64,000 nt of DNA from positions 1,178,001 to 1,242,000 of the forward strand of contig NZ_CP108514.1 in assembly GCF_035989305.1 (NCBI RefSeq). The letters are read 5' to 3'. Source of the stretch: Streptomyces sp. NBC_01233 (lineage in GTDB: Bacteria; Actinomycetota; Actinomycetes; Streptomycetales; Streptomycetaceae). Below are positions 17,557 through 26,269 of this stretch, one piece after another. Positions within the stretch are counted from its first letter, which is position 1; the number at the start of each line of letters is the position of its first letter. The notes under the pieces are model-generated. The model saw nothing but the letters and a program-made list of their open reading frames with translations. It searched no databases and was not told where the DNA came from. The position numbers were made by a program, and so were the translations under genes.

Positions 17557-18285
17557 TCACCGCCCAGGCGTGGTCTCCCTCAGCAGGGCCGCGTGGCGGG
17601 CCACGGCGACGGCCCGGTACGCGCACTCCTCGTAGCAGCGGCCGATCACCGCCGCGTCGACGGCATCCGCCACTGCGATCGCCTGCTCCCTCTCCAGCAG
17701 CAGGCGGCCCAGCGCTTGCTGGCGACGGCTGATGTCCGCCAGTTCCCTGCCGACGACCGTATGGGGCGCGGAGAGCGCGACGACGTCGCTCGTCCGGCCG
17801 ATCAACGTGAGACAGACCTCGCCGATCTCTCGAACGGGGAGCCGCAACTCCTCCGGGAGCGGCCGCATCGACCGCCGCTCCCAGGCGATATCACCCACCT
17901 GCCGGGTCAACAGGTCGATACGGCCCACATCCTGACCGACATACAGGCCCGTGAGGACGGAGCGCAGATCTGCAACCTCATTGGTCGCGGCGAGGTCGTC
18001 CGCACCGCTGCCCAGTTCGGTCAGGGCTCTCCCGAGCGCGGTCATCTCCCGCTCCGCGCCAGGCCCGCTCCCCACGAGAACGGCCGTGGCCAAGCGCAAC
18101 GCGTCGTGAGCCAGCCGAAGCACGTGCGCCACACCCCCGACGGTCCGGTCCGTCTCCACCCGGCCTCTTTCACCCACGTCGAGCTCCTGCATCCACAGCC
18201 GAACGTCCGCCCCCGCGTCCTCGTCTACGGCAGAAGGAGGCGCCACGGCGGTCTTCGCAACCGCAGAAGCATGGCAGAGGACCAC
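17557..18285 (-). CDS. PhoU-like phosphate-response protein
   Basis: A 242-aa all-helical protein. From about residue 40 it has the two-repeat helical pattern of PhoU-like proteins: HVLRLAHDALRLATAVLVG, VADLRSVLTGLYVGQDVGRI, LPVREIGEVCLTLIGRTSDV and LLLEREQAIAVADAVDAAV. Canonical PhoU proteins are about 220 aa and regulate phosphate uptake and PhoR signalling. Similarity here is by pattern rather than by strict motif, so the call is moderate. The first 31 residues look unstructured and the true start may be the ATG at residue 32 (18192). No pst genes are nearby. Confidence 0.6.
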   Translation of the reverse strand: MVLCHASAVAKTAVAPPSAVDEDAGADVRLWMQELDVGERGRVETDRTVGGVAHVLRLAHDALRLATAVLVGSGPGAEREMTALGRALTELGSGADDLAATNEVADLRSVLTGLYVGQDVGRIDLLTRQVGDIAWERRSMRPLPEELRLPVREIGEVCLTLIGRTSDVVALSAPHTVVGRELADISRRQQALGRLLLEREQAIAVADAVDAAVIGRCYEECAYRAVAVARHAALLRETTPGR

Positions 18286-18356
18286 GTGACCGTGAGGAGC
18301 GGCGCGCCGCTCACCGAAGCAGCCAGGCGCCAGCCACCGGGCAGGAAGGGAGAGGT

Positions 18357-18704
18357 CTGACGAGCACCTCGGCGGCGTCGGCCTCGTCGCACCCGCTCCT
18401 CGGCCGGCAGTCTCTGCCTCCCGCTACAGAGCGTGTTCACGAGCGCGACTTCTTCCTCCGGTTCGGCGATCAGCTCTCCCTCAACGCCGGAACGCTCGCG
18501 GCCATCGAACGCACCGCCATCCACAGCGCCCACATCGAGTCCGCCTGGTCGATCTTCGACGTATTGGCACCTGAGGGAGAAGCCGCTCCGATTCACGCAA
18601 ACGTGCCCGAGCCCGAACACAGGCGGCCGCCTCGAGGCCGTCCAGGACGCCGGGCGCACCTCCGCGCGAAGGCTCCTCCGCGGCCTCCGGCAAGCGCGCC
18701 GTGA
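18357..18704 (+). pseudogene. Unrecognised gene, start codon degraded and probably frameshifted
   Basis: A 115-codon frame whose middle reads ERVHERDFFLRFGDQLSL then NAGTLAAIERTAIHSAHIES with strong G/C third-position bias. It has a good ribosome site (GGAAGGGAGAGG) but the codon at the expected start is CTG (18357). After about 18600 the frame becomes Arg/Pro-rich, while the neighbouring frame continues with protein-like GGRLEAVQDAGRTSARRLLR, suggesting an indel. I do not recognise the family. Confidence 0.35.
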
Positions 18705-18752
18705 CCCCACACCGTCGGTGCCGAATGGCAGCCCCCGCCGTGCACCCTCGAT

Positions 18753-19331
18753 TCAGACGCTCGCCCCGCCGCCCAGCAGCCGGGCGAGCGTGCTCACCGC
18801 CCCGTCGATCTCGCGGGCGCACTCGTACAGCACAGGGTGGGGCCTCCCCCACGGGTCTGCGACGTCGTCCTCGACTGGCGGGACCGGGGCGGCGGCACCC
18901 CGACGGCCGGCCGCAGCCGCGACGACGACGTCGAAACCGTCCACGTCCCGCGGGCCTTCCCGGCCCGCTCCCCCGCCCCGCACTCCTCCCGCGGCGAGAC
19001 GCACGAATTCCTTCAGGGTGAAGCAGCGCCGCATCGCCGACGGCGCAAGCCGCACGGCCGCCTCCCTGTGCTCGATGGCAAGCCCGAGGACCAGCGCCGC
19101 TCCCACGACGAGCTGCGCGGTGAGCGGGCGGGCCGCGAAGCCGGAGCCGTCACCTCCCCGCTTCTCCAGCACCGCCCTGGTGGAGCTCTCCATACCGGGC
19201 CGGGGCCACGCCTCGGTGCCGGCGCTCTCCGGCCGCACGGCCGAGCCGGGCGGTAGCTTCGCGGCCAGCAGCCGCTCGGCAAGCACCGAGCGGTGCACGT
19301 TGCCCGTGCAGACGAACAGGACACAGGTCAT
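18753..19331 (-). CDS. Low-molecular-weight protein tyrosine phosphatase (Wzb-like)
   Basis: A 192-aa cytoplasmic phosphatase. The catalytic P-loop is at the N-terminus: FVCTGNVHRS (C8 to R14, the C-x5-R pattern). The general-acid aspartate loop is DPWGRPH near residue 159. It starts at ATG 19331, overlapping the last codons of the tyrosine autokinase, so the two are translationally coupled. In Wzx/Wzy-type polysaccharide systems this phosphatase removes phosphate from the tyrosine tail of the autokinase and resets chain-length control. It is slightly longer than typical LMW-PTPs (about 150 aa) because of Gly/Ala-rich insertions near residues 120-150. Confidence 0.85.
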   Translation of the reverse strand: MTCVLFVCTGNVHRSVLAERLLAAKLPPGSAVRPESAGTEAWPRPGMESSTRAVLEKRGGDGSGFAARPLTAQLVVGAALVLGLAIEHREAAVRLAPSAMRRCFTLKEFVRLAAGGVRGGGAGREGPRDVDGFDVVVAAAAGRRGAAAPVPPVEDDVADPWGRPHPVLYECAREIDGAVSTLARLLGGGASV

Positions 19332-20779
19332 TTCTCGCCCGCGAGATGCGTCGCCGCAGCGGCCTCCCTCCGGCGTTCCGCCCCACGGGGAGCGGGCAGC
19401 TCGCCGTACGACCCGTAGGCACCGTAGCGGTCGCCCCTGGGCACCGGAGCCATATTGAGGACGGTGCCGAGGACGCGGACACCCACGCGGTCCAGCGATT
19501 CCGCAGCAGTGTGGACCTGTTCCCGGCTGGTCTTGGCGGCGCGGACGACGAGCAGTGCGCCATGGGCGAGCGGAGCGAGTCCGACGGTGTCGGCGACAGG
19601 CAGCAGCGGCGCGCTGTCGACGATCACGACCTCGTAGGTGTCCGCCAGGTCGCGCAGCACCGCTTCCATCCGCGCCGAGGCGAGCAGCACCGTGGGATTC
19701 GGTGGTACGGCGCCGCTGGCAAGCACCGAGAGTCCGCCGCCGACCTGCTGCATCACGTCCTCGATGCGGGCCTGTCCAATGAGCACCGTGGTCAGACCGG
19801 CGTCCTGGACGAGACCGAAGGTCGAGGCCACACTCGGACGGCGCAGGTCGCCGTCCACGAGACAGGTGGAGACACCTGCCTCGGCGAGCGAGAGGGCAAG
19901 ATTCACCGCGGTGCTGGTCTTGCCCTCACCGGGCACCGAACTCGTCACCACGATGATCCGGGGCGGGTCGTCGACCTGCGAGAACTGCAGGTTGGTGCGC
20001 AGCTTGCGGAAGGCCTCGACGCGGTTGGATCGCCCATCGGCGCTGACGAGCGGTTGCCCGGGGGCGTTCCTGTCGTACGGGATGGTGCCGAGACCCGGCA
20101 GCGCGGTGAACTCGCCCAGCGCCTCGCTCGTCTTGAGCGTGGTGTCGAGGTTCTCGCGCAGGGCGACGATTCCGGCACCGAGCAGCAGGCCGCCGAGCAC
20201 TCCTGCGGCCAGGTTCAGCAGCGGGCGGGGCGAGACGGGACCGATGGGGGCGACGGCCTCCTGGGTGACGCCCAGGGAGACGGGTGAGGCACCGTCGCCC
20301 GTACGGCTGCTTCGGAACCGCTCCGAGTCGGGCGCGTACTTGGGCGCCTCCAGTCGCTCGACGACCGCGCTGAACCGCCGCGCCACGGCGTTGGCGATGC
20401 GCGCCGCACGCTTGGGCTCGGTGTCCCGGACGGTGATGTCGATGAGCACGGTGTTGAGCGGGGCGACGGCGGTGATCCGGGACGCTAGTTCCTCCGGGGT
20501 GGTGCGCAGCCGCAGCTCCTTCACCACGGGCCGGGTCACCTGACGGGTGGCCACGATCGCGGCGTACGACTGCACGCGCGCCTGCGAGAAGCTCTGACCC
20601 TGGTTCAGTTGGGCGGTGTCCTCACCGGTGCGGGTGGCGACGAAGAGCTGGGTCCTCGCCTCGTAGACGGGTGTGCTCAAGCTCGTCGCGGCGAGCGCCG
20701 CCCCGATCGCGAGAACCAGACAGACCACGACGGTCGGCCAGCGTCTGGCAAGAGCCTTCAGAAATCGGTGGAGATCCAA
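19328..20779 (-). CDS. Polysaccharide co-polymerase / tyrosine autokinase (Wzc/CapAB-like)
   Basis: A 483-aa membrane protein. The Wzz chain-length domain spans two transmembrane helices (about 15-34 and 185-207) with an external loop between them. The BY-kinase domain has Walker A SSVPGEGKTS (280-289), Walker A' CLVDGDLRRP (306-315) and Walker B VVIVDSAPLL (384-393). A C-terminal tyrosine cluster RYGAYGSYG (Tyr 452, 455, 458) is the likely autophosphorylation site. The start is TTG at 20779 after GAGGGGTGAAG. It should control polymer length and export with the flippase and polymerase further along the locus; the coupled phosphatase follows. A divergent 330-bp region separates it from the secreted protein gene. 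Confidence 0.92.
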   Translation of the reverse strand: MDLHRFLKALARRWPTVVVCLVLAIGAALAATSLSTPVYEARTQLFVATRTGEDTAQLNQGQSFSQARVQSYAAIVATRQVTRPVVKELRLRTTPEELASRITAVAPLNTVLIDITVRDTEPKRAARIANAVARRFSAVVERLEAPKYAPDSERFRSSRTGDGASPVSLGVTQEAVAPIGPVSPRPLLNLAAGVLGGLLLGAGIVALRENLDTTLKTSEALGEFTALPGLGTIPYDRNAPGQPLVSADGRSNRVEAFRKLRTNLQFSQVDDPPRIIVVTSSVPGEGKTSTAVNLALSLAEAGVSTCLVDGDLRRPSVASTFGLVQDAGLTTVLIGQARIEDVMQQVGGGLSVLASGAVPPNPTVLLASARMEAVLRDLADTYEVVIVDSAPLLPVADTVGLAPLAHGALLVVRAAKTSREQVHTAAESLDRVGVRVLGTVLNMAPVPRGDRYGAYGSYGELPAPRGAERRREAAAATHLAGEK

Positions 20780-21111
20780 GCTTCACCCCTCATGGAACCG
20801 AGGGAACCACCCAAAATGGAATGTTGTGTTCCCTATGTATGCAGCCGACGATAGGGACTCGCGCGTTTCAACCGGGGGAGACACCCCCATCTCAGCCAGT
20901 CGAACGACCCTGGCGTCACGCCGTCCGGCCACCCCGTCGGGGTGGCAGCGTGGGCCATCGGGGAGCGGACACTGCACCATCCGGTGACTTCTGGGCAACA
21001 CACCGTCAACCAACGCCCTAATGTCCCTTTTCTCATATATCCACGTATCTGGATCTTGATGACGGCCGACGCTGCAGCCTGGCCCAGATTGAAGTCGAGG
21101 AGAGTGAGAAG
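20780..21111. promoter_or_regulatory. Divergent promoter region of the polysaccharide locus
   Basis: About 330 bp between divergently transcribed autokinase and secreted-protein genes, A/T-richer than its surroundings on both sides (near 20815-20870 and 21015-21065). A short dyad, ATCCA-6-TGGAT, lies at about 21039-21054, upstream of the plus-strand gene. No specific regulator site could be assigned. Confidence 0.45.
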
Positions 21112-21744
21112 ATGACGACATCACCCAGATGGCGGGTTTGCCTGACATCGGCAGCATCGGCTGTCGTGCTCGTCGTCGCACCGTTGGTGGGGGCGCAGAC
21201 CGCCCATGCGCAGTACCCGCCGCCACCGTACCCGCCGCCACCCCCATGCCTCACCCTGGGCGCCACCACGGCAACGGCCGGAGGTACCGTGAACTTCAGG
21301 GCTACGGGGTTCGCCCCCCGGCAGCCTGTCACGGCGTTGCTGGCATCGGACCCGATCGTCCTCGGCCGGTACCGGGCCGACGCCGGCGGGACGGCGTATG
21401 CGACCGTGACCATCCCGAACAGGGTCCGCGCCGGCTGGCACACCTTCAAGGTCACCGCGCGCAATCCCAACCTCACCTGCTCCGCTCGCATCAAGGTGCG
21501 GGCCGCGGTCGGTTGGCCAGATCACGACAGACACGACGGACACAGAGATGGCGGAAATAACGGACACGGGCATGACGGAGACGACGGACGGAACGGACAC
21601 AACGAGCCGGGGCGCCCCGACCGCAGCCCGGACCTCGCGGACACCGCCAGTGAACAGGCTCTGGCAGCGAGCGGCAGCGCAGCCGGCCTGATTGCGGCCG
21701 GCGGGGGCACGATGCTGGCCGTGCGCCGTCGCCGCAGTGCATGA
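21112..21744 (+). CDS. Secreted Pro-rich, His/Asp/Gly-rich protein with sortase-like C-terminus
   Basis: A 210-aa exported protein. It has a Sec signal peptide with hydrophobic core SAVVLVVAPLVGA and cleavage after AHA (about residue 33). A proline stretch YPPPPYPPPPP comes next, then an Ig-like beta domain (TLGATTATAGGTVNFRATGF, about 47-130) and a His/Asp/Gly-rich low-complexity segment (about 135-175). The tail is LAASG followed by a hydrophobic stretch and RRRR, arranged like a class E sortase signal (LAXTG) but with Ser for Thr. It probably sits at the cell wall or membrane next to the glycan made by the adjacent genes. Ribosome site GAGGAG upstream of ATG 21112. Confidence 0.8.
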   Translation: MTTSPRWRVCLTSAASAVVLVVAPLVGAQTAHAQYPPPPYPPPPPCLTLGATTATAGGTVNFRATGFAPRQPVTALLASDPIVLGRYRADAGGTAYATVTIPNRVRAGWHTFKVTARNPNLTCSARIKVRAAVGWPDHDRHDGHRDGGNNGHGHDGDDGRNGHNEPGRPDRSPDLADTASEQALAASGSAAGLIAAGGGTMLAVRRRRSA

Positions 21745-22306
21745 CGGAGCACGACATCAGCACGGCGGTACCACGGCGTCCCGGCCCCGGCCGAAACGCC
21801 TTCCGCATGCGCAGGCCCGGCCGCTCCCGCGAGGGGGCACCGGGCCGCCGTCGCGCGCTCAGGAACACACCGCTGGCCGCCGCGTACGCGGCCGACCGGC
21901 TGGTCGGCGACGTGCTGTCCCCGCTGGTGCGAGCCCTGCCCCCGCCCACGCCGGACAGCCGCGTTGACGGGGTGTCCGAGGCCCTCTACGACCTTGCAGC
22001 AAGCACGCGCCGGAACTCGTCCGGGCCGCCCGCGTCGCGGTCGAGGCGCAGGCCGACGTGCACGGGCTGCCCCGGTGCACCTGGCTGCCGGCGGCCGACC
22101 GGGCCCGGACCGGGCTCGCGCGGCAGATCGACCGCCTCACCCCGGAGATGACCGACGCTTCCCTGGCAGCCCGCGTCACGCTGAGCCGTTTCCTGCGCGT
22201 CACCGACCCGGCCCGCATGGTCAACGGCATTGAGCTCACCGCCGACAACGTCGTGGACCACACCGAACGGGCCAGCTACGCGATGTACGACTGGGCGGTT
22301 CCTGCC
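21741..22306 (+). pseudogene. DUF4012 protein fragment with frameshift and internal deletion
   Basis: The frame from ATG 21741 (overlapping the previous stop) reads AAAYAADRLVGDVLSPLVRA, then leaves frame near 22003. The next frame continues ELVRAARVAVEAQADVHGLP, CTWLPAADRARTGLARQIDR and jumps to VTLSRFLRVTDPARMVNGIE, then ADNVVDHTERASYAMYDWA. Each piece lines up in order with the intact DUF4012 protein at 46197-48038 (SAADRLTRDVLPPFVRIAP, TTWLPAADHARAQLLGLLDR, LGRLLRVAGPGRLPDG, DNMLDLTERTGYARY). Several hundred residues present in the intact protein are missing between them. It is non-functional. Confidence 0.8.
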
Positions 22307-23315
22307 GTGTCTGAGCGCCCGCGCCACACCGGGGCGGCCGTGCTCTTGGGTGTGCTGCTGCTCGCGTCGTGCGCGACGGGAGAGCGCGCCCTGGACGATC
22401 CGGCAGGCCGGGCCTCGGGTGGGCAGCGGTTCGCCGCGCACCGGGTCGAGCACCTGCGGGTCAAGGGCCGGTCCTCGGTACGGGCAGGGCGTCCGGGCAA
22501 GAAGTCCACGGTCCGCGCGGCACTCCCCGCGCCCTTGTTCGGTGAGGGCATCACCGTGCTCGGCCGAACCCTGTGGCAGCTCACCCGGCGGAACCGGACC
22601 GCCGTCGAGCGCGATGCCAGGATGCTCGCGGAGCTGCGTCGCGTCCCGTACCCGGACGACGGCTGGGGCGTGTGCCTCCAGCGGACCCGGCACCGGCTGG
22701 TGACCAGCGGCGGCTCGTCACGGCTGACGTTCCGCGACCCCGGGACGCTCGCGAAGACGGGCGAGGTCGCCGTGGCCGAAGGGGGCCGGCCGGTGACGGG
22801 GCTGAACGAGTTGGAGTGCGTCGGCGGCGCCGTGTACGCCAACGTGCTCTTCACCAACCGGATCATGCTCATCGACCCCGCCACCGGAGCGGTGACGGCG
22901 AGCATCGACGCCTCGGGCCTGCTGCGCGACGAACTCGTCCCGGGATCGACGCTGAACGGGATCGCGGCCATCCCCGAAACGGACCAGTTCCTGGTCACGG
23001 GGAAGTCCTGGCCCAGAATGTTCCGCTCCGCGTGCTGTTCGTCCCGGCGGGAGGCAAGCCACACTGCGACGCAGATCACCGGCCTCGCGATAACGACGCT
23101 GCCCAGCCTGGATGCGCCCTGCACACCTGGTCATGCCGACCGACTCGGTCAACGGCGAGAAGGCTGCATCCGAAAGCGTCACCGTCGCGGGCGGCAAGGC
23201 CAAGGACTCCATCCAGGTCGTGGGCGTCGCCCAGCTGCTCCTCGACTCCGTCAGGACGCCGATCGACCCGGTGGGCGAAGCGGATGCAAAGAGCGAGCCG
23301 GAGCCGGTGAAGTAA
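22307..23315 (+). pseudogene. Glutaminyl-peptide cyclotransferase lipoprotein, disrupted
   Basis: From GTG 22307 there is a lipoprotein signal with lipobox LASC (AAVLLGVLLLASCATGE). A degraded stretch follows, then clear glutamine cyclotransferase blocks: LPAPLFGEGITVLGRTLWQL, ELRRVPYPDDGWGVC, SRLTFRDPGTLAKTGEVAV, LNELECVGGAVYANVLFTNR and STLNGIAAIPETDQFLVTGK. After WPRMFR the frame changes (VLFVPAGGK continues in another frame). The last 200 bp (23112-23315) encode SVNGEKAASESVTVAGGKAK and QVVGVAQLLLDSVRTPIDPV, which I cannot assign. Intact enzymes form N-terminal pyroglutamate on exported proteins; this copy is broken in the first beta-propeller blade and near the end. Confidence 0.75.
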
Positions 23316-23334
23316 CCGGCGTTCGTACGCCGCC

Positions 23335-23353
23335 GAGGGGCCGAGGTCGCGCA
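23335..23353 (+). terminator. Left arm of a hairpin split by the IS insertion
   Basis: This sequence and 24902-24918 are complementary over about 16 positions (GAGGGGCCGAGGTCGC against GAGGGGCCGGGGTCGC). Without the IS and one target duplication they would form a stem with a loop of about 16 nt, just after the stop of the unassigned tail at 23315. The IS therefore inserted in the loop of a former terminator hairpin. Confidence 0.6.
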
Positions 23354-23359
23354 CCTTGG

Positions 23360-23369
23360 GTTCTAGGAG
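23360..23369 (+). repeat. Target-site duplication, left copy
   Basis: GTTCTAGGAG immediately before the left inverted repeat, identical to 24892-24901. Confidence 0.95.
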
Positions 23370-23388
23370 CAATACCAGTGACTTAAGG
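23370..23388 (+). repeat. IS terminal inverted repeat, left
   Basis: CAATACCAGTGACTTAAGG, matching the reverse complement of 24873-24891 at 18 of 19 positions. Confidence 0.95.
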
Positions 23389-23425
23389 ATCTCGGCTGGT
23401 AGGGTGTTGGCCAGGAGGTGTCTGG

Positions 23426-24878
23426 ATGCCACGCCCTGGACAGGTCAAGCCGGAGACGGACGAGCGGTTGTCGGATCGGATCGCGATCGGACTGCTGACG
23501 CGGACGTTCCCGCCGGAGCTGGTGGACCGGGTCGTGGAGGAATCCGGGAAGGCCGGGCAGCGCAACCGGCTGCTGCCTCCACGGGTGGTCGTCTACTTCG
23601 TGCTGGCGATGTGCTTGTTCTCCGGTCAGGGCTACGAAGAGGTCGCACGGCTGCTCACTCAGGGTCTGGCCTGGGCCAAGCACTGGTCGGGTTCGTGGCA
23701 GGTGCCTACGCCCGGTGCGGTTTCCCGGGCCCGGGCCAGGCTCGGGCCCGAGCCGCTCAAGGCTCTCTTCGAGCAGTCCGCCGGGCCTGTGGCGACCGAG
23801 TCCACTCCCGGTGCGTGGTACGGGTGTTGGCGTCTGATGGCGGTCGACGGGACCACGTTCGACGTGCCGGACAGTGAGGAGAACGACGCCCGGTTCGGTC
23901 GTCCCGCCACCCACCGGGGCGAGCGGACCGCGTTCCCGCAGGTGCGGGTGGTGGCGCTGGCGGAGTGCGGCACGCACGCCATCACCCGCGCGGCTCTGGG
24001 GCCGTTCACCACCGCGGAGTCCGTGATCGCGCGGGAGCTGTTCGACGCCCTTGGACCGGATGACCTGCTGATGGCCGACCGGGGCTTCGCCGGGCTGGAG
24101 CAGTGGCGAGCGGCATCGGCCGAGCGGTGCGGACCTGCTCTGGCGCATCAAGTCCAACGCCGTCCTGCCCGTGCGGCGCGAGCTCCCCGACGGGTCCTAC
24201 CTCTCCGACATCGTGGCGGCCAAGGACCACCGCAAACGCACCGATCCCACCGTGGTGCGGGTCATCGAGTACACCCTGGACGACCCCGGACGCCCGCAGC
24301 ACGACGCCCCGTACCGGCTGATCACCACCATCCTCGACCACGAAGCCGCACCCGCGGCGGAGTTGGCGGCCCTCTACAACGAGCGATGGGAGATCGAGAC
24401 CACACTGGACGAGCTGAAGACCCACCAACGCGGCCCCGCCCAGGTCCTGCGCTCCCGATCGCCCGACGGCGTCGAACAGGAGGTCTGGGCCCACCTCCTC
24501 GTCCATCACGCGATCCGCCAGCTCATGCACACCGCCGCCCGGGACACCGACACCGATACCGACCGGCTTTCCTTCACCCGCACCCTCCGCCTCGCCCGAC
24601 GCCAGGTCACCGCGCAGGCGGCCTTTTCCCCTGACCGCCTGGCCACAGCCCTCACCGACGGGATACGAGAGATAGCCCGTCACCTCCTGCCACCGCGACG
24701 ACAGCGGTCGAACGCCCGCGTCGTCAAACGCAAGATGTCCAACTTCGGCGTCAAGCGCACCGCACACCGGCTCTGGCCACAGCCGACACTCGACCCAGCC
24801 CGAGCCGTGGCCATCGCCCCACACCACAAAACGGCCCCGACCAACCCACCGAAGACCCCAGGCACCCCGGACCCTTAA
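23426..24878 (+). pseudogene. IS4-family DDE transposase, frameshifted
   Basis: The start ATG 23426 follows AGGAGGTG. The first frame carries the N-terminal domain (FPPELVDRVVEESGKAGQRN, PRVVVYFVLAMCLFSGQGY) and the catalytic block LMAVDGTTFDVPDS, and then GPDDLLMADRGFAGLEQW. At about 24130-24140 the frame shifts by one; the next frame continues DLLWRIKSNAVLPVRRELPD and the Y-x2-R-W-x-I-E block YNERWEIETTLDELKTHQRG, ending at TAA 24876-24878 inside the right inverted repeat. Together they would make a protein of about 480 aa, normal for the family. IS4 transposases are read from one frame, so this copy is probably dead. Confidence 0.92.
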
Positions 24879-24891
24879 ATCACTGGTATTG
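24873..24891 (-). repeat. IS terminal inverted repeat, right
   Basis: Reverse complement reads CAATACCAGTGATTTAAGG. It contains the transposase stop codon. Confidence 0.95.
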
Positions 24892-24901
24892 GTTCTAGGA
24901 G
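24892..24901 (+). repeat. Target-site duplication, right copy
   Basis: GTTCTAGGAG, identical to 23360-23369. Confidence 0.95.
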
Positions 24902-25126
24902 TGCGACCCCGGCCCCTCGCCTGTGCGTATCTGGTACCCGAGCCTGCGCCGCGTGGCCCCTTCACTGGTCCTTTCCGGTGAGGATCGGCGAGGCGAACGG
25001 CAGGCAGCACGCTGTGCCGCGATCCTTCGGTGACATTCGATGCGCACCAGGTCGCGGGCGGCCGTCAGTAGTGACGGCAACGGTGGTCACGTGACGAGCC
25101 GACACGCGAGGTGGAGTAACACGACG

Positions 25127-26245
25127 ATGCACATCGTGCGGGTGAGCTACCGGGTCCCCCCAATGCCGGGAGGAATGGAACGCCATGTCGAATACCTGAC
25201 GCGTCATCAGGTCAATGGCGGAAACCGGGTGACGATGTCGTTCCGGCACGGGGCGACGGTACCGGTCGGAGCCACGCGACTGCCGCTCCGAAGGATCCCC
25301 CGGTCCCGGATGCTCGGGCCGGTGTCCGACCGGCTCGCTTTCGCGGCGGAAGCCGCTGCGGCGATCAAGGACCTCTGCGCCGCCCGACGCAACGTGGACG
25401 TTGTGCATCTCCACGGCGACCACATCGAGGCCGCCGGGCTGGGTCCCGTGTGCCGACGCCTGGGAATTCCGCTGTTCCTGACGGTGCATGCGGCACTCAC
25501 CGACCGGCATCAGTGGCTCGCACGGCACGCTTTCCGGCATGTGAGGGCCTTCATCGCCCTGGGGTCGGCGACCGCTGCCGACCTCGCGGCGCGTGGCGTG
25601 GACCGGGAACGCATCCTCACCATGTCCAGCGGCCTGGAGTTGTCCGCCATGCCGTCCCCCATCGATGCTCTGGCCCGTGAGCCCGGCCTGATCGTCAGCG
25701 TCGGCGCGCTGAACCCGATGAAGAACCACCATCTGCTCATCGAGGCGTTCCACGAACTGGCGCACAGTCGGCCGGGCATGCGTCTGGTGATCGCGGGAGA
25801 AGGCCCGGAGCGGGACCGCCTCAACCGGCTCGCAGCGGCGGGTCCGGGAGTCGAACTGGTCGGTCCGCTGCGCCGACAGAAGGTCTACGACCTGGTCCGG
25901 CGAGCCGAAGTGTTCGTCCTCGCGTCACGCAGACTCTCCGGGAAGGGCGAAGGCGTGCCCACGGCGGCGCTGGAGGCGCTCGCGCTGGGCACGCCCGTCG
26001 TGGTGTCCTCGGACGCCTCGCTCGATCCGGTGGTCACCGACCGCGAGGCCTATCGGGTCTTCCCATCAGGCTCGAAGGCGGACCTGGTGCATGTTCTGAG
26101 AACCGTGCTCGACGACGGACCGGGCCGCAACCGGATGAGTGAGCTCGGGGTACGTGCGGCCGCGGAGCTGGACTGGTCCCGGGTCGCAAAGCGCGTCGAG
26201 AAGTGGTACCGAGCAGCGCCGGAACAGCTGCACTCCTTCGCATGA
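25127..26245 (+). CDS. Glycosyltransferase family 4
   Basis: A 372-aa retaining GT-B glycosyltransferase. The N-terminal acceptor domain starts MHIVRVSYRVPPMPGGMERH; the donor domain has LIVSVGALNPMKNHHLLIEA, VIAGEGPERDRLNRL and the nucleotide-sugar motif GVPTAALEALALGTPVVVSS (about residue 280). ATG 25127 is set by GAGGTGGAG; the open frame begins earlier but that part is not conserved-looking. It is the first gene of a plus-strand run (GT4, FkbM, epimerase, FkbM) and its promoter would lie in the 200 bp after the IS. The sugar transferred is unknown. Confidence 0.9.
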   Translation: MHIVRVSYRVPPMPGGMERHVEYLTRHQVNGGNRVTMSFRHGATVPVGATRLPLRRIPRSRMLGPVSDRLAFAAEAAAAIKDLCAARRNVDVVHLHGDHIEAAGLGPVCRRLGIPLFLTVHAALTDRHQWLARHAFRHVRAFIALGSATAADLAARGVDRERILTMSSGLELSAMPSPIDALAREPGLIVSVGALNPMKNHHLLIEAFHELAHSRPGMRLVIAGEGPERDRLNRLAAAGPGVELVGPLRRQKVYDLVRRAEVFVLASRRLSGKGEGVPTAALEALALGTPVVVSSDASLDPVVTDREAYRVFPSGSKADLVHVLRTVLDDGPGRNRMSELGVRAAAELDWSRVAKRVEKWYRAAPEQLHSFA

Positions 26246-26269
26246 CGGGCGCTGAAAGGGAGCAAACGA

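Larger units (their letters stand above)
23370..24891 (+). mobile_element. IS4-family insertion sequence, complete ends, 1522 bp
   Basis: Bounded by 19-bp imperfect terminal inverted repeats (one mismatch) and 10-bp perfect direct repeats of the target, as expected for the IS4 family. It carries one DDE transposase gene on the plus strand, disrupted by a frameshift. Perfect target duplications mean the insertion is recent compared with the decay of the flanking DUF4012 and cyclotransferase relics. It cannot move without transposase supplied from another copy, unless the frameshift is tolerated. Confidence 0.95.

Noticed and set aside
23426..24878. Programmed ribosomal frameshift in the IS transposase
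   Set aside because: IS4-family transposases are normally single-frame and I saw no slippery heptamer at 24130-24140; a simple lesion is more likely.
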